A DNA stretch of 64,000 nucleotides from Arthrobacter ramosus (GTDB taxonomy: Bacteria > Actinomycetota > Actinomycetes > Actinomycetales > Micrococcaceae). The DNA lies in the NCBI RefSeq assembly GCF_039535095.1, contig NZ_BAAAWN010000001.1, forward strand, positions 124,001-188,000, in the 5' to 3' direction. Below are positions 42,231-50,518 of this stretch, one piece after another. Under the pieces are notes generated by a model. It was not told where the DNA came from. It ran no database searches and saw nothing but the letters and a program-made list of their open reading frames with translations. A program made the position numbers and the translations under genes. Position 1 is the first letter of the stretch, and each line of letters begins with the position of its first letter.

Positions 42231-43523
42231 TTAGTGCGTCAGGTCCTTGCCCTTGGTTTCGGGGATCATGAAGGCGAACGCGATTCCGATGGCCAGCAGG
42301 ATCACGGCGTAGACGTTGAACATGTTGGCCTGGCCGATGCTGCCGAGCCAGGTCTGCAAGTACGGGGCCGTCCCGCCGAAGACCGCTACGCAGATGGAGT
42401 ACGGGACGCCGACGCCCACGGTGCGGATCTTGGTCGGGAACAGCTCCGCATATACGGCCGGGACAATCGAGGCGCTGCCGGCGATGAAGAACAACATCAC
42501 GGACATCGAAACGGCCAGCTGCCACGGGGAATCCTTCAGGAGCCAGGTCATGGGGAAGTGCAGCAACGCCGCACCTGCCGAGCTCATGATCAGCACGGGC
42601 TTGCGGCCGATACGGTCGGACAGCTTGCCCCAGAACGGCAGCGCCGCGATGAACGCAATGTTTCCGATGACGCCGGCCCACAGGGCTGCTCCACGGTCCA
42701 TCTTGAGGGTGCTCGCCGCATAACTCGGCGCAACGACGCCCCAGATGTAGTAGACAACGGTGAGGCCGACGGTCAGCCCGATAACCTGCAGGGCCTGTTT
42801 GCGGTACTTGACGATCTGCGGCCACATGGGCTCGCGCTTTTCCTTGGGCACCTCGGCTTCGAATGCCTCGGTCTCCTTCATTTTGGCCCGCATGACCAAG
42901 GCGTAGATGCCCAGGGCGCCGCCCACCAGGAACGGCACGCGCCAGCCCCAGGCGTTCATGTCGGCCTTGCTCAGCACGCCGGTCAGGATGGCGCCCAGCA
43001 AGGTTCCGGCAAGGATGCCGGCGGTTCCGGAGGTGTAGATGAGGGTCGCCCAGAATCCGCGCTTTTCCTTGGGCGCCATTTCGGACAGGTACGTTTGCGA
43101 CGACGGCAGCTCGCCACCGTGGGCGAGGCCCTGGATGAGGCGGGCCACCAGCAGCATGACGGATGCCAAGGCCCCGACAGCCTGGAAGGTCGGGGCGATA
43201 CCGATCAGCAGGCTGCCGACAGCGGCGAGGCCGACGGCGAACGTCATGGACGTCTTGCGACCGATCCTGTCGCCGATCCAGCCGAAGACGAAGCCGCCGA
43301 ACGGTCGGGCCACGAATCCGACGGCGAAGATCGCCAGGGTGGAGAGAACCGCGGACGTGGGATCGGCACTGCTGAAGAGCGCGCTGGCAATGAAAGGCGA
43401 GAACGTGGCGTAGATGGCCCAGTCGTACCATTCGACGGCGTTGCCGATGCCGGTGCCGATGAGGGTTCGCAGATGGGACTTGTGAACCTGGACTGTGTCT
43501 GAAGTGCCAACGGTGGCGGTCAT
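42231..43523 (-). CDS. MHS-family MFS transporter
   Basis: This 430-residue, 12-helix metabolite:H+ symporter-like carrier has GNAVEWYDWAIYATFSPFI in helix 1. GFVFGWIGDRIGRKTSM is the loop 2-3 motif of the family, followed by RLIQGLAHGGELPSSQTYLSE. Such proteins import small carboxylates, betaines or osmolytes with protons. The ATG at 43523 was chosen because GGAG lies 8 bases upstream. It is the second gene after an M20 amidohydrolase (26-base gap), so it may import that enzyme's substrate. Confidence 0.9.
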   Translation of the reverse strand: MTATVGTSDTVQVHKSHLRTLIGTGIGNAVEWYDWAIYATFSPFIASALFSSADPTSAVLSTLAIFAVGFVARPFGGFVFGWIGDRIGRKTSMTFAVGLAAVGSLLIGIAPTFQAVGALASVMLLVARLIQGLAHGGELPSSQTYLSEMAPKEKRGFWATLIYTSGTAGILAGTLLGAILTGVLSKADMNAWGWRVPFLVGGALGIYALVMRAKMKETEAFEAEVPKEKREPMWPQIVKYRKQALQVIGLTVGLTVVYYIWGVVAPSYAASTLKMDRGAALWAGVIGNIAFIAALPFWGKLSDRIGRKPVLIMSSAGAALLHFPMTWLLKDSPWQLAVSMSVMLFFIAGSASIVPAVYAELFPTKIRTVGVGVPYSICVAVFGGTAPYLQTWLGSIGQANMFNVYAVILLAIGIAFAFMIPETKGKDLTH

Positions 43524-43549
43524 GTCTTGCTCCAAGGTTGGGGTGGGGG

Positions 43550-44770
43550 TTAGTTGCCGGCGGCGAGGGTGGCGATGCGGGAGACCGCGAGCTCTGTGTA
43601 GAGCGCCGCACCGTCGGACAGGATGCCGTCGTCGAACGTGGCGTAAGGGGAGTGGTTGAACGGTGAGGTGGTGTGGTCCACGCCCCGCGGTACGGCGCTG
43701 AGGCCCACGAAGGTTCCCGGAACTTCGGCCAGGACCCGGGAGAAATCCTCCGAGCCACTGATCGGCGTGGCCCAGCGGGAGAGCCGGGAATCGCCGAACA
43801 TGTCCGAGATGACGTTCTCGGCGGTGTGGGTCTCGTCCTCGTCAGTGACGGTCATGGGGTATTCGCCGCGGTAATCGACGTCTACTTCCAGGCCATGCGC
43901 GGAGGCAATACCCTGGAGGAGCTGCGGAATCGCGGTCATCATCCGGTCGCGGGAGGCTTCCGAGAACGTGCGGATGGTGGCTTCGAAACGCGCGGACTCG
44001 GGGATGACGTTGCGCTTGGTACCTGCCTGCAGTACGCCCACGGTCAGGACTACGGGATCGAACATGTTGAACTGCCGAGTGATCATGACCTGCAGGGCGG
44101 TCACCATTTCCGCGGCCGCAGTCACCGGGTCCTTGGCCGCGTGCGGCGCTGAGCCGTGACCGCCGGCACCGAGGACCGTGACGAAGAGTCCGTCGGAGGC
44201 GCTCATCATGACGCCCGGCTTGGTGCAGAACTGGCCATACGGTTCCAAGGAGGAGAAGACATGCATGCCGTAGGCGGCGTCAACACGGCGGCCGGCGGCG
44301 TCGAGGACGCCTTCGCGGATCATGTGGCCCGCGCCGTCGAAGCCTTCTTCGCCCGGCTGGAACATCAGGACGACGTCGCCGGCCAGCTGATCGCGTCGTT
44401 CGGCCAACAGGGTTGCGGCTCCGGCGAGCATGGACGTGTGGAGGTCGTGGCCGCAGGCGTGCATGGCGCCGTCGATCTTCGAGGAGAACTCGACGCCGGT
44501 GCGCTCCTGGACGGGAAGTCCGTCCATGTCGGCGCGGAGCAACACAGCCGGCTTCCGGGTTGAGGCGTGCGGCGCGCCGCCGCGCAAGACCGCGGTGACC
44601 GACGTCGTGCTCTCGCCAAGGGTGATTTCGTACGGGAGCCCGTCGAGCGCCTTGAGCACCTTTTCCTGGGTGCGTGGGAGATCCAGGCCGATTTCCGGTT
44701 CCTGGTGGAGCTCGTGACGGAACCGGGCGATTTCTCCCTGCATCTCTTTGGCGTCTGAGGCGATCGACAT
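43550..44770 (-). CDS. M20D amidohydrolase (hippurate/N-acyl amino acid hydrolase type)
   Basis: This 406-residue zinc hydrolase has FRHELHQEPEIGLDLPRTQ at the N-terminus. AVLLRADMDGLPV, GAMHACGHDLHTSML and FQPGEEGFDGAGHMI supply the metal ligands and catalytic Glu. Members cleave hippurate, N-acetyl amino acids and auxin conjugates. The ATG has CAGGAG 5 bases upstream. With the MFS gene after it and a divergent AsnC-type regulator, it forms an import-and-deacylate cassette. It is not close to the M20 at 8.9-10.1 kb, which belongs to another branch. Confidence 0.9.
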   Translation of the reverse strand: MSIASDAKEMQGEIARFRHELHQEPEIGLDLPRTQEKVLKALDGLPYEITLGESTTSVTAVLRGGAPHASTRKPAVLLRADMDGLPVQERTGVEFSSKIDGAMHACGHDLHTSMLAGAATLLAERRDQLAGDVVLMFQPGEEGFDGAGHMIREGVLDAAGRRVDAAYGMHVFSSLEPYGQFCTKPGVMMSASDGLFVTVLGAGGHGSAPHAAKDPVTAAAEMVTALQVMITRQFNMFDPVVLTVGVLQAGTKRNVIPESARFEATIRTFSEASRDRMMTAIPQLLQGIASAHGLEVDVDYRGEYPMTVTDEDETHTAENVISDMFGDSRLSRWATPISGSEDFSRVLAEVPGTFVGLSAVPRGVDHTTSPFNHSPYATFDDGILSDGAALYTELAVSRIATLAAGN

Positions 44771-44812
44771 CTGTTCTCCTGTTTCCTGAACGTTTGGTAG
44801 GTATCCATAGCC

Positions 44813-44837
44813 ATTGTGGAGTGATTAGCCTCACAAT
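44813..44837. promoter_or_regulatory. Inverted repeat ATTGTG-N13-CACAAT, candidate AsnC operator
   Basis: Perfect 6-base arms (44813-44818 and 44832-44837) lie in the 143-base gap between the divergent M20 gene and the AsnC-type regulator gene. Position and symmetry suit an operator serving both directions. Confidence 0.5.
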
Positions 44838-44913
44838 CTTCTAAAGCCCTGAAAAAATTCAAGATCATGCCAGAATTAACAAGAATCATGCATCACCAAG
44901 GAGAGGATCGCTG

Positions 44914-45969
44914 ATGGAACTCAGTGAAGAGGACCTCCGGCTGATCAATGCCCTCCAGATCTCGCCGCGGATCAGTTGGTCCGACGCCGCCGAGGTCCTG
45001 GACGTCCACGCAACCACGTTGGCCTCCCGATGGGACCGCCTGCGAGAGTCCGGAGCTGCCTGGACCACGGCGCACCTCATGGGCGACCCCAAGCACGCCT
45101 GCCTTGCCCTGTTGGACGTGGACTGCGAAATGCACCTCAGGCCCGAGGTCACGGCCGCGCTCGCGGCGATTCCGGAGATCATCACGGTTGAGGAGGCGGC
45201 CAGCAACCGGGACCTCATGCTCACCGTGATCACCCAGGACCTGGGCGAATTCAGCAGCCGGCTATTGCCCCAGCTCAAGGAAATCCGGGGACTCACCAAG
45301 TACCGGACCTCGCTCTGCACCCGCATCCACACAAGCGGCTATGCGTGGCGGCTCAACGTCCTGAGCCGGGCGGAGCAGCAGGCGCTGCGCGCCCTCGCCG
45401 GGCCGGAAGCGCTCAATCCGTCCGCCCCCTACGCTCAGGTCACCCCGCTGCCTGAGAGCCATATGGCACTCTTTCCGTTCCTCGCCCGGGATGGAAGGGC
45501 GTCCGCCGCGGAAATCGCACGTGCATTGGGACGTCACCCTGCCACGGTCCAGCGGCAGCTCGGCCGGGTGCTCGCGAGCCGGATGCTGTCCTTCCGCTGC
45601 GAAATCGCCCAGCAATTCTCCGGCTATCCCATGACGTGCCAGTGGTTCGCGAATGTTCCAGCAGGCCAGCATGAAGCCGCGGCCGCCGAGCTGCGGGCCG
45701 TCAGGAACGTCAGGTTCACGGCCTCCACTACCGGCAGCACCAACTTTGTGATCATCATGTGGCTGCGCTCGCTGGCCGAGGTCATGGAGATGGAACTCGC
45801 CATCCAGCAGCGGATTCCCGGCATCGAACTCGTCGAGAGCGTCGTGATGCTGAGCACGGCCAAGCGGGTCGGCTGGATGCTGAACCCGGACTCGACGGCG
45901 ACTGGCGCCGTCGTGCCGACCGCCGCCGGTGAGATGCTGCCCGCAATCGAATGGACGACGACGGCGTGA
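44914..45969 (+). CDS. Lrp/AsnC-type regulator with two repeated modules
   Basis: This 351-residue double-module AsnC regulator has HTH 1 at residues 1-45 (LSEEDLRLINALQISPRIS, LDVHATTLASRWDRLRESG) and HTH 2 near residues 180-225 (RDGRASAAEIARALGRHPATV). A ligand domain follows each. Its HTH 1 looks close to that of the regulator at 15.2-16.2 kb (both have a (A/S)RWDRLRE(S/A)G helix). It is divergent from the M20/MFS pair and has AAGGAGAGG upstream of the ATG. It probably senses the imported conjugate or the freed amino acid. Confidence 0.87.
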   Translation: MELSEEDLRLINALQISPRISWSDAAEVLDVHATTLASRWDRLRESGAAWTTAHLMGDPKHACLALLDVDCEMHLRPEVTAALAAIPEIITVEEAASNRDLMLTVITQDLGEFSSRLLPQLKEIRGLTKYRTSLCTRIHTSGYAWRLNVLSRAEQQALRALAGPEALNPSAPYAQVTPLPESHMALFPFLARDGRASAAEIARALGRHPATVQRQLGRVLASRMLSFRCEIAQQFSGYPMTCQWFANVPAGQHEAAAAELRAVRNVRFTASTTGSTNFVIIMWLRSLAEVMEMELAIQQRIPGIELVESVVMLSTAKRVGWMLNPDSTATGAVVPTAAGEMLPAIEWTTTA

Positions 45970-46004
45970 CTCACCGGGCCGGGTAGGTGTGCGGCGTCGG
46001 AGCG

Positions 46005-47435
46005 CTATCCAGGGCCTCCATATTGGAAGCTGTGATCCCAGGGATGCGCTTGCTCAAATGCCTGCGCGACGTCCAGCAATGTATCGTCAGCAAAATGCCG
46101 GCCACTGACTTGCACACCCACTGGAAGCCCGTTGCGGGTACGTCCCACCGGGATGCTGACCGAAGGCTGCCCTGTGAGGTTGGAGAGAAATGCGAACGGT
46201 GACCATTGGCGTCCGTCAGCAATTCCACAGTCTCCATCCTCGGGAAATCGCATCCCGACAGGAAATGCCGGAGTGGCTGTGGTAGGCGTTAGGAGAACGT
46301 CGTGGAGTTCACCAAACCTTCGCATGGTGTCATAGACGATCTGTCGATTCCTCCGCGCCCGTGTCAGCTCATCACCGGTCCACTGTCGATCAACAAGCTC
46401 CCGGATATCCGGAGAAACAGTCACATGATCTGCGAGTTTGCGAAGTTCCTCAAGGTCCGTGTCCATCGCCACTGTTGCCGCAAATATTTCCCGGAGATCC
46501 GGCAATGCCGGCAACTGAGGGGACGCTTCCCGGACGATCCATGACTGCCGCGAAGCCACCGCCCTAACGGCCGCCTCGACTATCTCGGCCACTTCGGAGT
46601 CAACCTCCGCCCCGGCAAGACTTGGGCTGTACCCAAGGACGAGATCTCTTTGCCGGGATGTTCCGTGTCCCATGTCCAGCGGTACGGAATGCCGATCCCG
46701 AACATCCACCCCGGCAATAACCGACATGACCAGTGCGCTGTCAGCGACTGTGCGCGTGATCGGCCCGATGCATTCAAGCGATTCCCAGCTATTTAGACCA
46801 GTTCTGAGTGGCAGGCGCGACGACGGGTACAACGGGACCACGCCGAATGTGGGCTTTAGTGCAAAAACGCCACATATGGCTGCCGGAACCCTCAAAGATC
46901 CGCCGCCATCACTACCCAGCGCTATCGATCCCATGCCCGCGGCGACGGCGGCTGCGGCACCCCCCGATGAGCCCGCCGCCGTCATGCCAACATCCCACGG
47001 GTTGCGTGTCGGGCCGAACAGCTCGTTATCTGTGACGACGCCGTATCCCAACTCTCGAGTATTCGTCTTGCCGATCAGTATGCCTCCGGCCTCGCGGAGC
47101 CTTGCCACCGAGATTTCGTCCTGATCCGGAACCCAGTCCTGATGGGCCAAACTTCCCAGTGTTGTACGCAACCCCTTTGTGGGGATGAGGTCCTTCACCG
47201 AAAATGGTACGCCGTGCAGTGGACCGGTCGGCTCCCCCGCCGCTTGCCTGCGGTCTGCGGCCCGGGCCTCATCCAATGCTTGATCATTCATGGTGACATA
47301 GGCGTTCAGCCTCGGGTTGACGTCAGCGATCCGCTCCAGGACGGCGGTGGTCAGCATTTCTGCGGACCACCGGCCTTCCCGGACTCCGTCAGCCTGTTCA
47401 ACCGCCGAGAGCTGCCAAAGGATGGCTTTTCTCAC
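46005..47435 (-). CDS. Amidase signature family amidase (complete active site)
   Basis: This 476-residue amidase has an intact triad: Lys in PFSVKDLIPT, cis-Ser in TAAGSSGGAAAAV, and nucleophile Ser in SDGGGSLRVPA. It is the last gene of a leftward operon with a hydantoinase-like enzyme and a second amidase-like protein that lacks the triad. The start is a GTG overlapping the hydantoinase stop (GTGA); longer frames run into that gene. It probably hydrolyses the ring-opened or carbamoylated product of the hydantoinase-like enzyme, but the natural substrate is unknown. Confidence 0.88.
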   Translation of the reverse strand: MRKAILWQLSAVEQADGVREGRWSAEMLTTAVLERIADVNPRLNAYVTMNDQALDEARAADRRQAAGEPTGPLHGVPFSVKDLIPTKGLRTTLGSLAHQDWVPDQDEISVARLREAGGILIGKTNTRELGYGVVTDNELFGPTRNPWDVGMTAAGSSGGAAAAVAAGMGSIALGSDGGGSLRVPAAICGVFALKPTFGVVPLYPSSRLPLRTGLNSWESLECIGPITRTVADSALVMSVIAGVDVRDRHSVPLDMGHGTSRQRDLVLGYSPSLAGAEVDSEVAEIVEAAVRAVASRQSWIVREASPQLPALPDLREIFAATVAMDTDLEELRKLADHVTVSPDIRELVDRQWTGDELTRARRNRQIVYDTMRRFGELHDVLLTPTTATPAFPVGMRFPEDGDCGIADGRQWSPFAFLSNLTGQPSVSIPVGRTRNGLPVGVQVSGRHFADDTLLDVAQAFEQAHPWDHSFQYGGPG

Positions 47436-48850
47436 GTGGCCTTCTGCCCCGGAGCCAGCTGCATGAGATTCTCGGCCTTCCTCGGCAGATAACTGCCGTA
47501 GCCAGGTTCCTGAGCCAAAGAACCGTCCACCAAGAGCGCGCGCCCACGGAGGAAGGAGTGTGTAGGCCATCCCGTAACTGAGCGGTTCTCGTAAAGGCTG
47601 TACGTCGCACCCGTGTGCTGCGTACGAGCCTGAATTGTCTCCGTCCGCTTGGGATCGATAATGACCAAATCAGCGTCGGATCCTACTTGGATTGCCCCCT
47701 TCTTGGGGTAGAGCCCATAGATTTTCGCAGGATTACTGCTCAGAACGGCAGCAAGCTCCGCCGGATCCAGGCCCCGGCGACTGACCATCTCATCAAACAT
47801 GATGGGCAGCAGGGTCTCAGTTCCAGGCGCACCGTAGGGTTCTGCGAAAATGTCTGTCGTCTCCGTCAGGCTTTCACGATCACGCGGTGCATGATCGCTT
47901 GCGACCACAGAAAGCGTTGCGTCAGAAAGTGCTTGCCAAAGACTGTCGTTGTCGAAGGCCGTCCGCAAAGGCGGCCCAACTTTCGCCAAAGGACCCCGGG
48001 CGATGAGGTCGTCATTAGTCAGGGTGAGATACTTCGGACAAGTCTCCCCCCACGCCCTCTGCCCGGCCTTCTGTGCCTCCCGCAGTGCCCGGATGGCGCC
48101 GCTCGTTGTCATATGAAGAACGTAGAGCGGGCAATCCATCACCGCGGCGTAAGTCAACGCCCTGATGGTTCCCAGATCCTCTGCTGCTGCCGGTTCCGCT
48201 GCCGCGAAATCGCTGATGGCGGTCTTGCCTGCTGCGCGGCTTCCCGCAATAAGGTGGCCGATCATCTCCCCGTCTTCAGCGTGCACCATGGCAAGGCCAC
48301 CGGCGTCGCGGATCAAACCCAAGCCGCGGAGCAAAAGATTGTCGGGCATCATGATTCCCATGTCCTTATAGGACATAAAGAACTTGACCGAGGCGCTTCC
48401 CAGCACCATCAGCTTGGGAATTTCCTTGTCCAGGTCGTGCTCAGGTCGCACAATCGTGTGAAGTCCGAAATCTATAACCGATGTACGGCTGCCTAGGTCG
48501 ATAAAATGCTCGATGGCATCCGACGGAGCCATGTCGATTGGTGCCCGAATTTGGGTAATGGCCGTTGTTACGCCTCCAAAGGCCGCGGAACGATGACTGT
48601 CCCCGATTTCATCTGAGTGATCCGTCCAGGTCCTACAATGCACATGCGAATCAATAGCGCCGGGAAGAACGATTCGATCTACGGCTGACACAACATTCTT
48701 CGCTGCCATCTGGCTTAGATCCGGTTCCACCGCGGCGATCGTTTCGCCTCGGATTCCGATATCGGCCCGTCGGGTGCCTTCAGGGGTAACGACAGTTCCG
48801 CCGACAATGACGACGTCGAAGGGTTCGATGTTGTTCACGAGCTTGTTCAC
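47432..48850 (-). CDS. Hydantoinase / allantoinase-like cyclic amidohydrolase
   Basis: This 472-residue amidohydrolase-superfamily enzyme has the binuclear metal site: HxH in DSHVHCRT, the carboxylated-Lys position in FFMSYKDMG, His in MVHAEDGE and YVLHMTTSG, and Asp in VASDHAPRD. It resembles dihydropyrimidinase, D-hydantoinase and allantoinase, which open cyclic ureides. The GTG start overlaps the stop of the amidase-like gene. No carbamoylase, allantoicase or ureidoglycolate gene is near, so a standard pyrimidine or allantoin route is not supported. The coupled amidase is the likely next step. Confidence 0.87.
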   Translation of the reverse strand: MNKLVNNIEPFDVVIVGGTVVTPEGTRRADIGIRGETIAAVEPDLSQMAAKNVVSAVDRIVLPGAIDSHVHCRTWTDHSDEIGDSHRSAAFGGVTTAITQIRAPIDMAPSDAIEHFIDLGSRTSVIDFGLHTIVRPEHDLDKEIPKLMVLGSASVKFFMSYKDMGIMMPDNLLLRGLGLIRDAGGLAMVHAEDGEMIGHLIAGSRAAGKTAISDFAAAEPAAAEDLGTIRALTYAAVMDCPLYVLHMTTSGAIRALREAQKAGQRAWGETCPKYLTLTNDDLIARGPLAKVGPPLRTAFDNDSLWQALSDATLSVVASDHAPRDRESLTETTDIFAEPYGAPGTETLLPIMFDEMVSRRGLDPAELAAVLSSNPAKIYGLYPKKGAIQVGSDADLVIIDPKRTETIQARTQHTGATYSLYENRSVTGWPTHSFLRGRALLVDGSLAQEPGYGSYLPRKAENLMQLAPGQKAT

Positions 48851-50511
48851 TTTCCGCCGGGAGTTACAGGGTGGTTCGGATGACGCAGATGCCAAGGCGT
48901 CTTGCTTTCGTACGCAGCACCAACGTAGAAGAGCATCGGTTCACTGTGCGGCGGTCCACACAACTGCAGCCCGACAGGGAGCCCTTCCTTCGTGAACCCG
49001 CACGGCACCGAGAGCGCAGGTAATCCCAAAGTGTTTAGAGGAGCCGCATAGCGCGTGTAAACAGTGTGAGCCGCTTCTTCGCCCCTGGATCCAGTACTGA
49101 TGGAAGGGGTATCCACCGGAGCTGCGGGGACCGGCGTCGTCGGCGTTACGATGACATCCACGTCCTTCCAGACTTCCGAGAATTGGCGGGCAAAGAACCC
49201 TCGCAGCCGAGCGGCCTTGAGATACTCACTTGCCATGACCCCTCTGCCTGCTTCCTGTCGCTGTCGGATGTCCTGGCCATACTCAGTCGCTCGATCCCTG
49301 ATGAGCTCCTCATGAATACTGGACGCTTCCGAAAAGGCAATAGCGCGGTGAACTGGCGCTATGGCAGCTGCGTCCGGCAATACCACCTCATGAACGGTCG
49401 CGCCTAAGCTGGCCAGCTCCGTTAGGGCCTGAAGATAAGCGCGCTGTACCCCGTCGTCCAAGCCCATCTCAAGCCAGTTAGTCGGCACGCCAATGCGTAG
49501 ATCAATCCGATCCCGGGCAGACCCACGGGCCGACGCTTCTTGACAGGACATTCCATACCTCTGCCGTGCCCGACCATCCAGAAGCATGTCCGCGATACTC
49601 GCTGTACCGCTGATTGTCTGTGCCAAAACGCCCATGGTTTCGGTAGTCCACGTAAGGGGAACTACCCCGCTTCGATCCATGACACCAAATGTCGGCTTGA
49701 GACCCACGATTCCGCAGTGTGCTGCCGGAACCCTGATTGATCCTCCCGGATCAGTGCCAACCGCAGAAGAGACGAGGCCCGCAGCAACAGCGGCTCCGGC
49801 ACCGCCCGCTGCCCCTCCGGCCGTGCGTGCCAGGTCCCAGGGGTTGCGCATGCTGCCATAGTGATCGTTCGTTCCGGTCGTTCCTGCTGCGAACTCCTGA
49901 GTATTGAGCTTGCCGGCGAGCATCGCTCCCTCGCCTTTCAACCGCTTCCAAGCCGCCGCATCTCTGTCAGGAACGAAATCACGCAGAATACTCGATCCCG
50001 CAGTCGTAGGGATCCCGGACGTGCAGACCATGTCCTGCAGTCCTATGGGGATGCCTTTCAAAAGACCGCCCGAATCACCGAAATCAGTCTGGGGATCAAG
50101 GGTTACGCGGATAAAGGCGTTGAGGGAAGAGTCCCACGTGTCTATCTGGTAGGAGAAGGCCTTTATCACCTCGGAGCGCGTCAGGACACCCCGCGCCGTA
50201 AGGTCGGCCAGCACATGTCCGGGAATCCAGGGAAGGCCGTCGAGATCTGGTTCCCGGGCTTCGTCGGTCCGGGAACCGGGGAGCTCAACCGGATCGGGCC
50301 GATAAGCCGATGCTTTCACAGGATCGAAGATCAGCGGTGGCGGGTCATCAAAGAGATTGGTAGGACCATGGCCCTGCAGGCTGGCCGCGACCGCATCCAG
50401 CAAGTCCCCGGCACCCTCTGCGGTGACGTAGTCGAGATTTGGGTTGAGCCATTGAAGTAATTCCGCTCGTGGTTTCAAGGGTCCTCGTAGTTGTTGGTTT
50501 GGCTGCTTCAC
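48847..50511 (-). CDS. Amidase-like protein lacking catalytic Lys and cis-Ser
   Basis: This 554-residue amidase-signature protein has an N-terminal extension of about 110 residues that is not part of the AS fold. The core is well conserved, but the catalytic Lys is Gln159 (PIGLQDMVC). The cis-Ser is Ala234 (AGGAAGGAG replaces GGSSGG). The nucleophile Ser258 (DPGGSIRVP) remains, 24 residues after position 234 as in active amidases. It is therefore probably not a normal amidase. It may be a scaffold, a regulatory partner of the intact amidase, or an enzyme of altered chemistry. The GTG start has GAGG 7 bases upstream and lies 7 bases after the MFS stop. Confidence 0.85.
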   Translation of the reverse strand: MKQPNQQLRGPLKPRAELLQWLNPNLDYVTAEGAGDLLDAVAASLQGHGPTNLFDDPPPLIFDPVKASAYRPDPVELPGSRTDEAREPDLDGLPWIPGHVLADLTARGVLTRSEVIKAFSYQIDTWDSSLNAFIRVTLDPQTDFGDSGGLLKGIPIGLQDMVCTSGIPTTAGSSILRDFVPDRDAAAWKRLKGEGAMLAGKLNTQEFAAGTTGTNDHYGSMRNPWDLARTAGGAAGGAGAAVAAGLVSSAVGTDPGGSIRVPAAHCGIVGLKPTFGVMDRSGVVPLTWTTETMGVLAQTISGTASIADMLLDGRARQRYGMSCQEASARGSARDRIDLRIGVPTNWLEMGLDDGVQRAYLQALTELASLGATVHEVVLPDAAAIAPVHRAIAFSEASSIHEELIRDRATEYGQDIRQRQEAGRGVMASEYLKAARLRGFFARQFSEVWKDVDVIVTPTTPVPAAPVDTPSISTGSRGEEAAHTVYTRYAAPLNTLGLPALSVPCGFTKEGLPVGLQLCGPPHSEPMLFYVGAAYESKTPWHLRHPNHPVTPGGK

Positions 50512-50518
50512 GGCTGCC

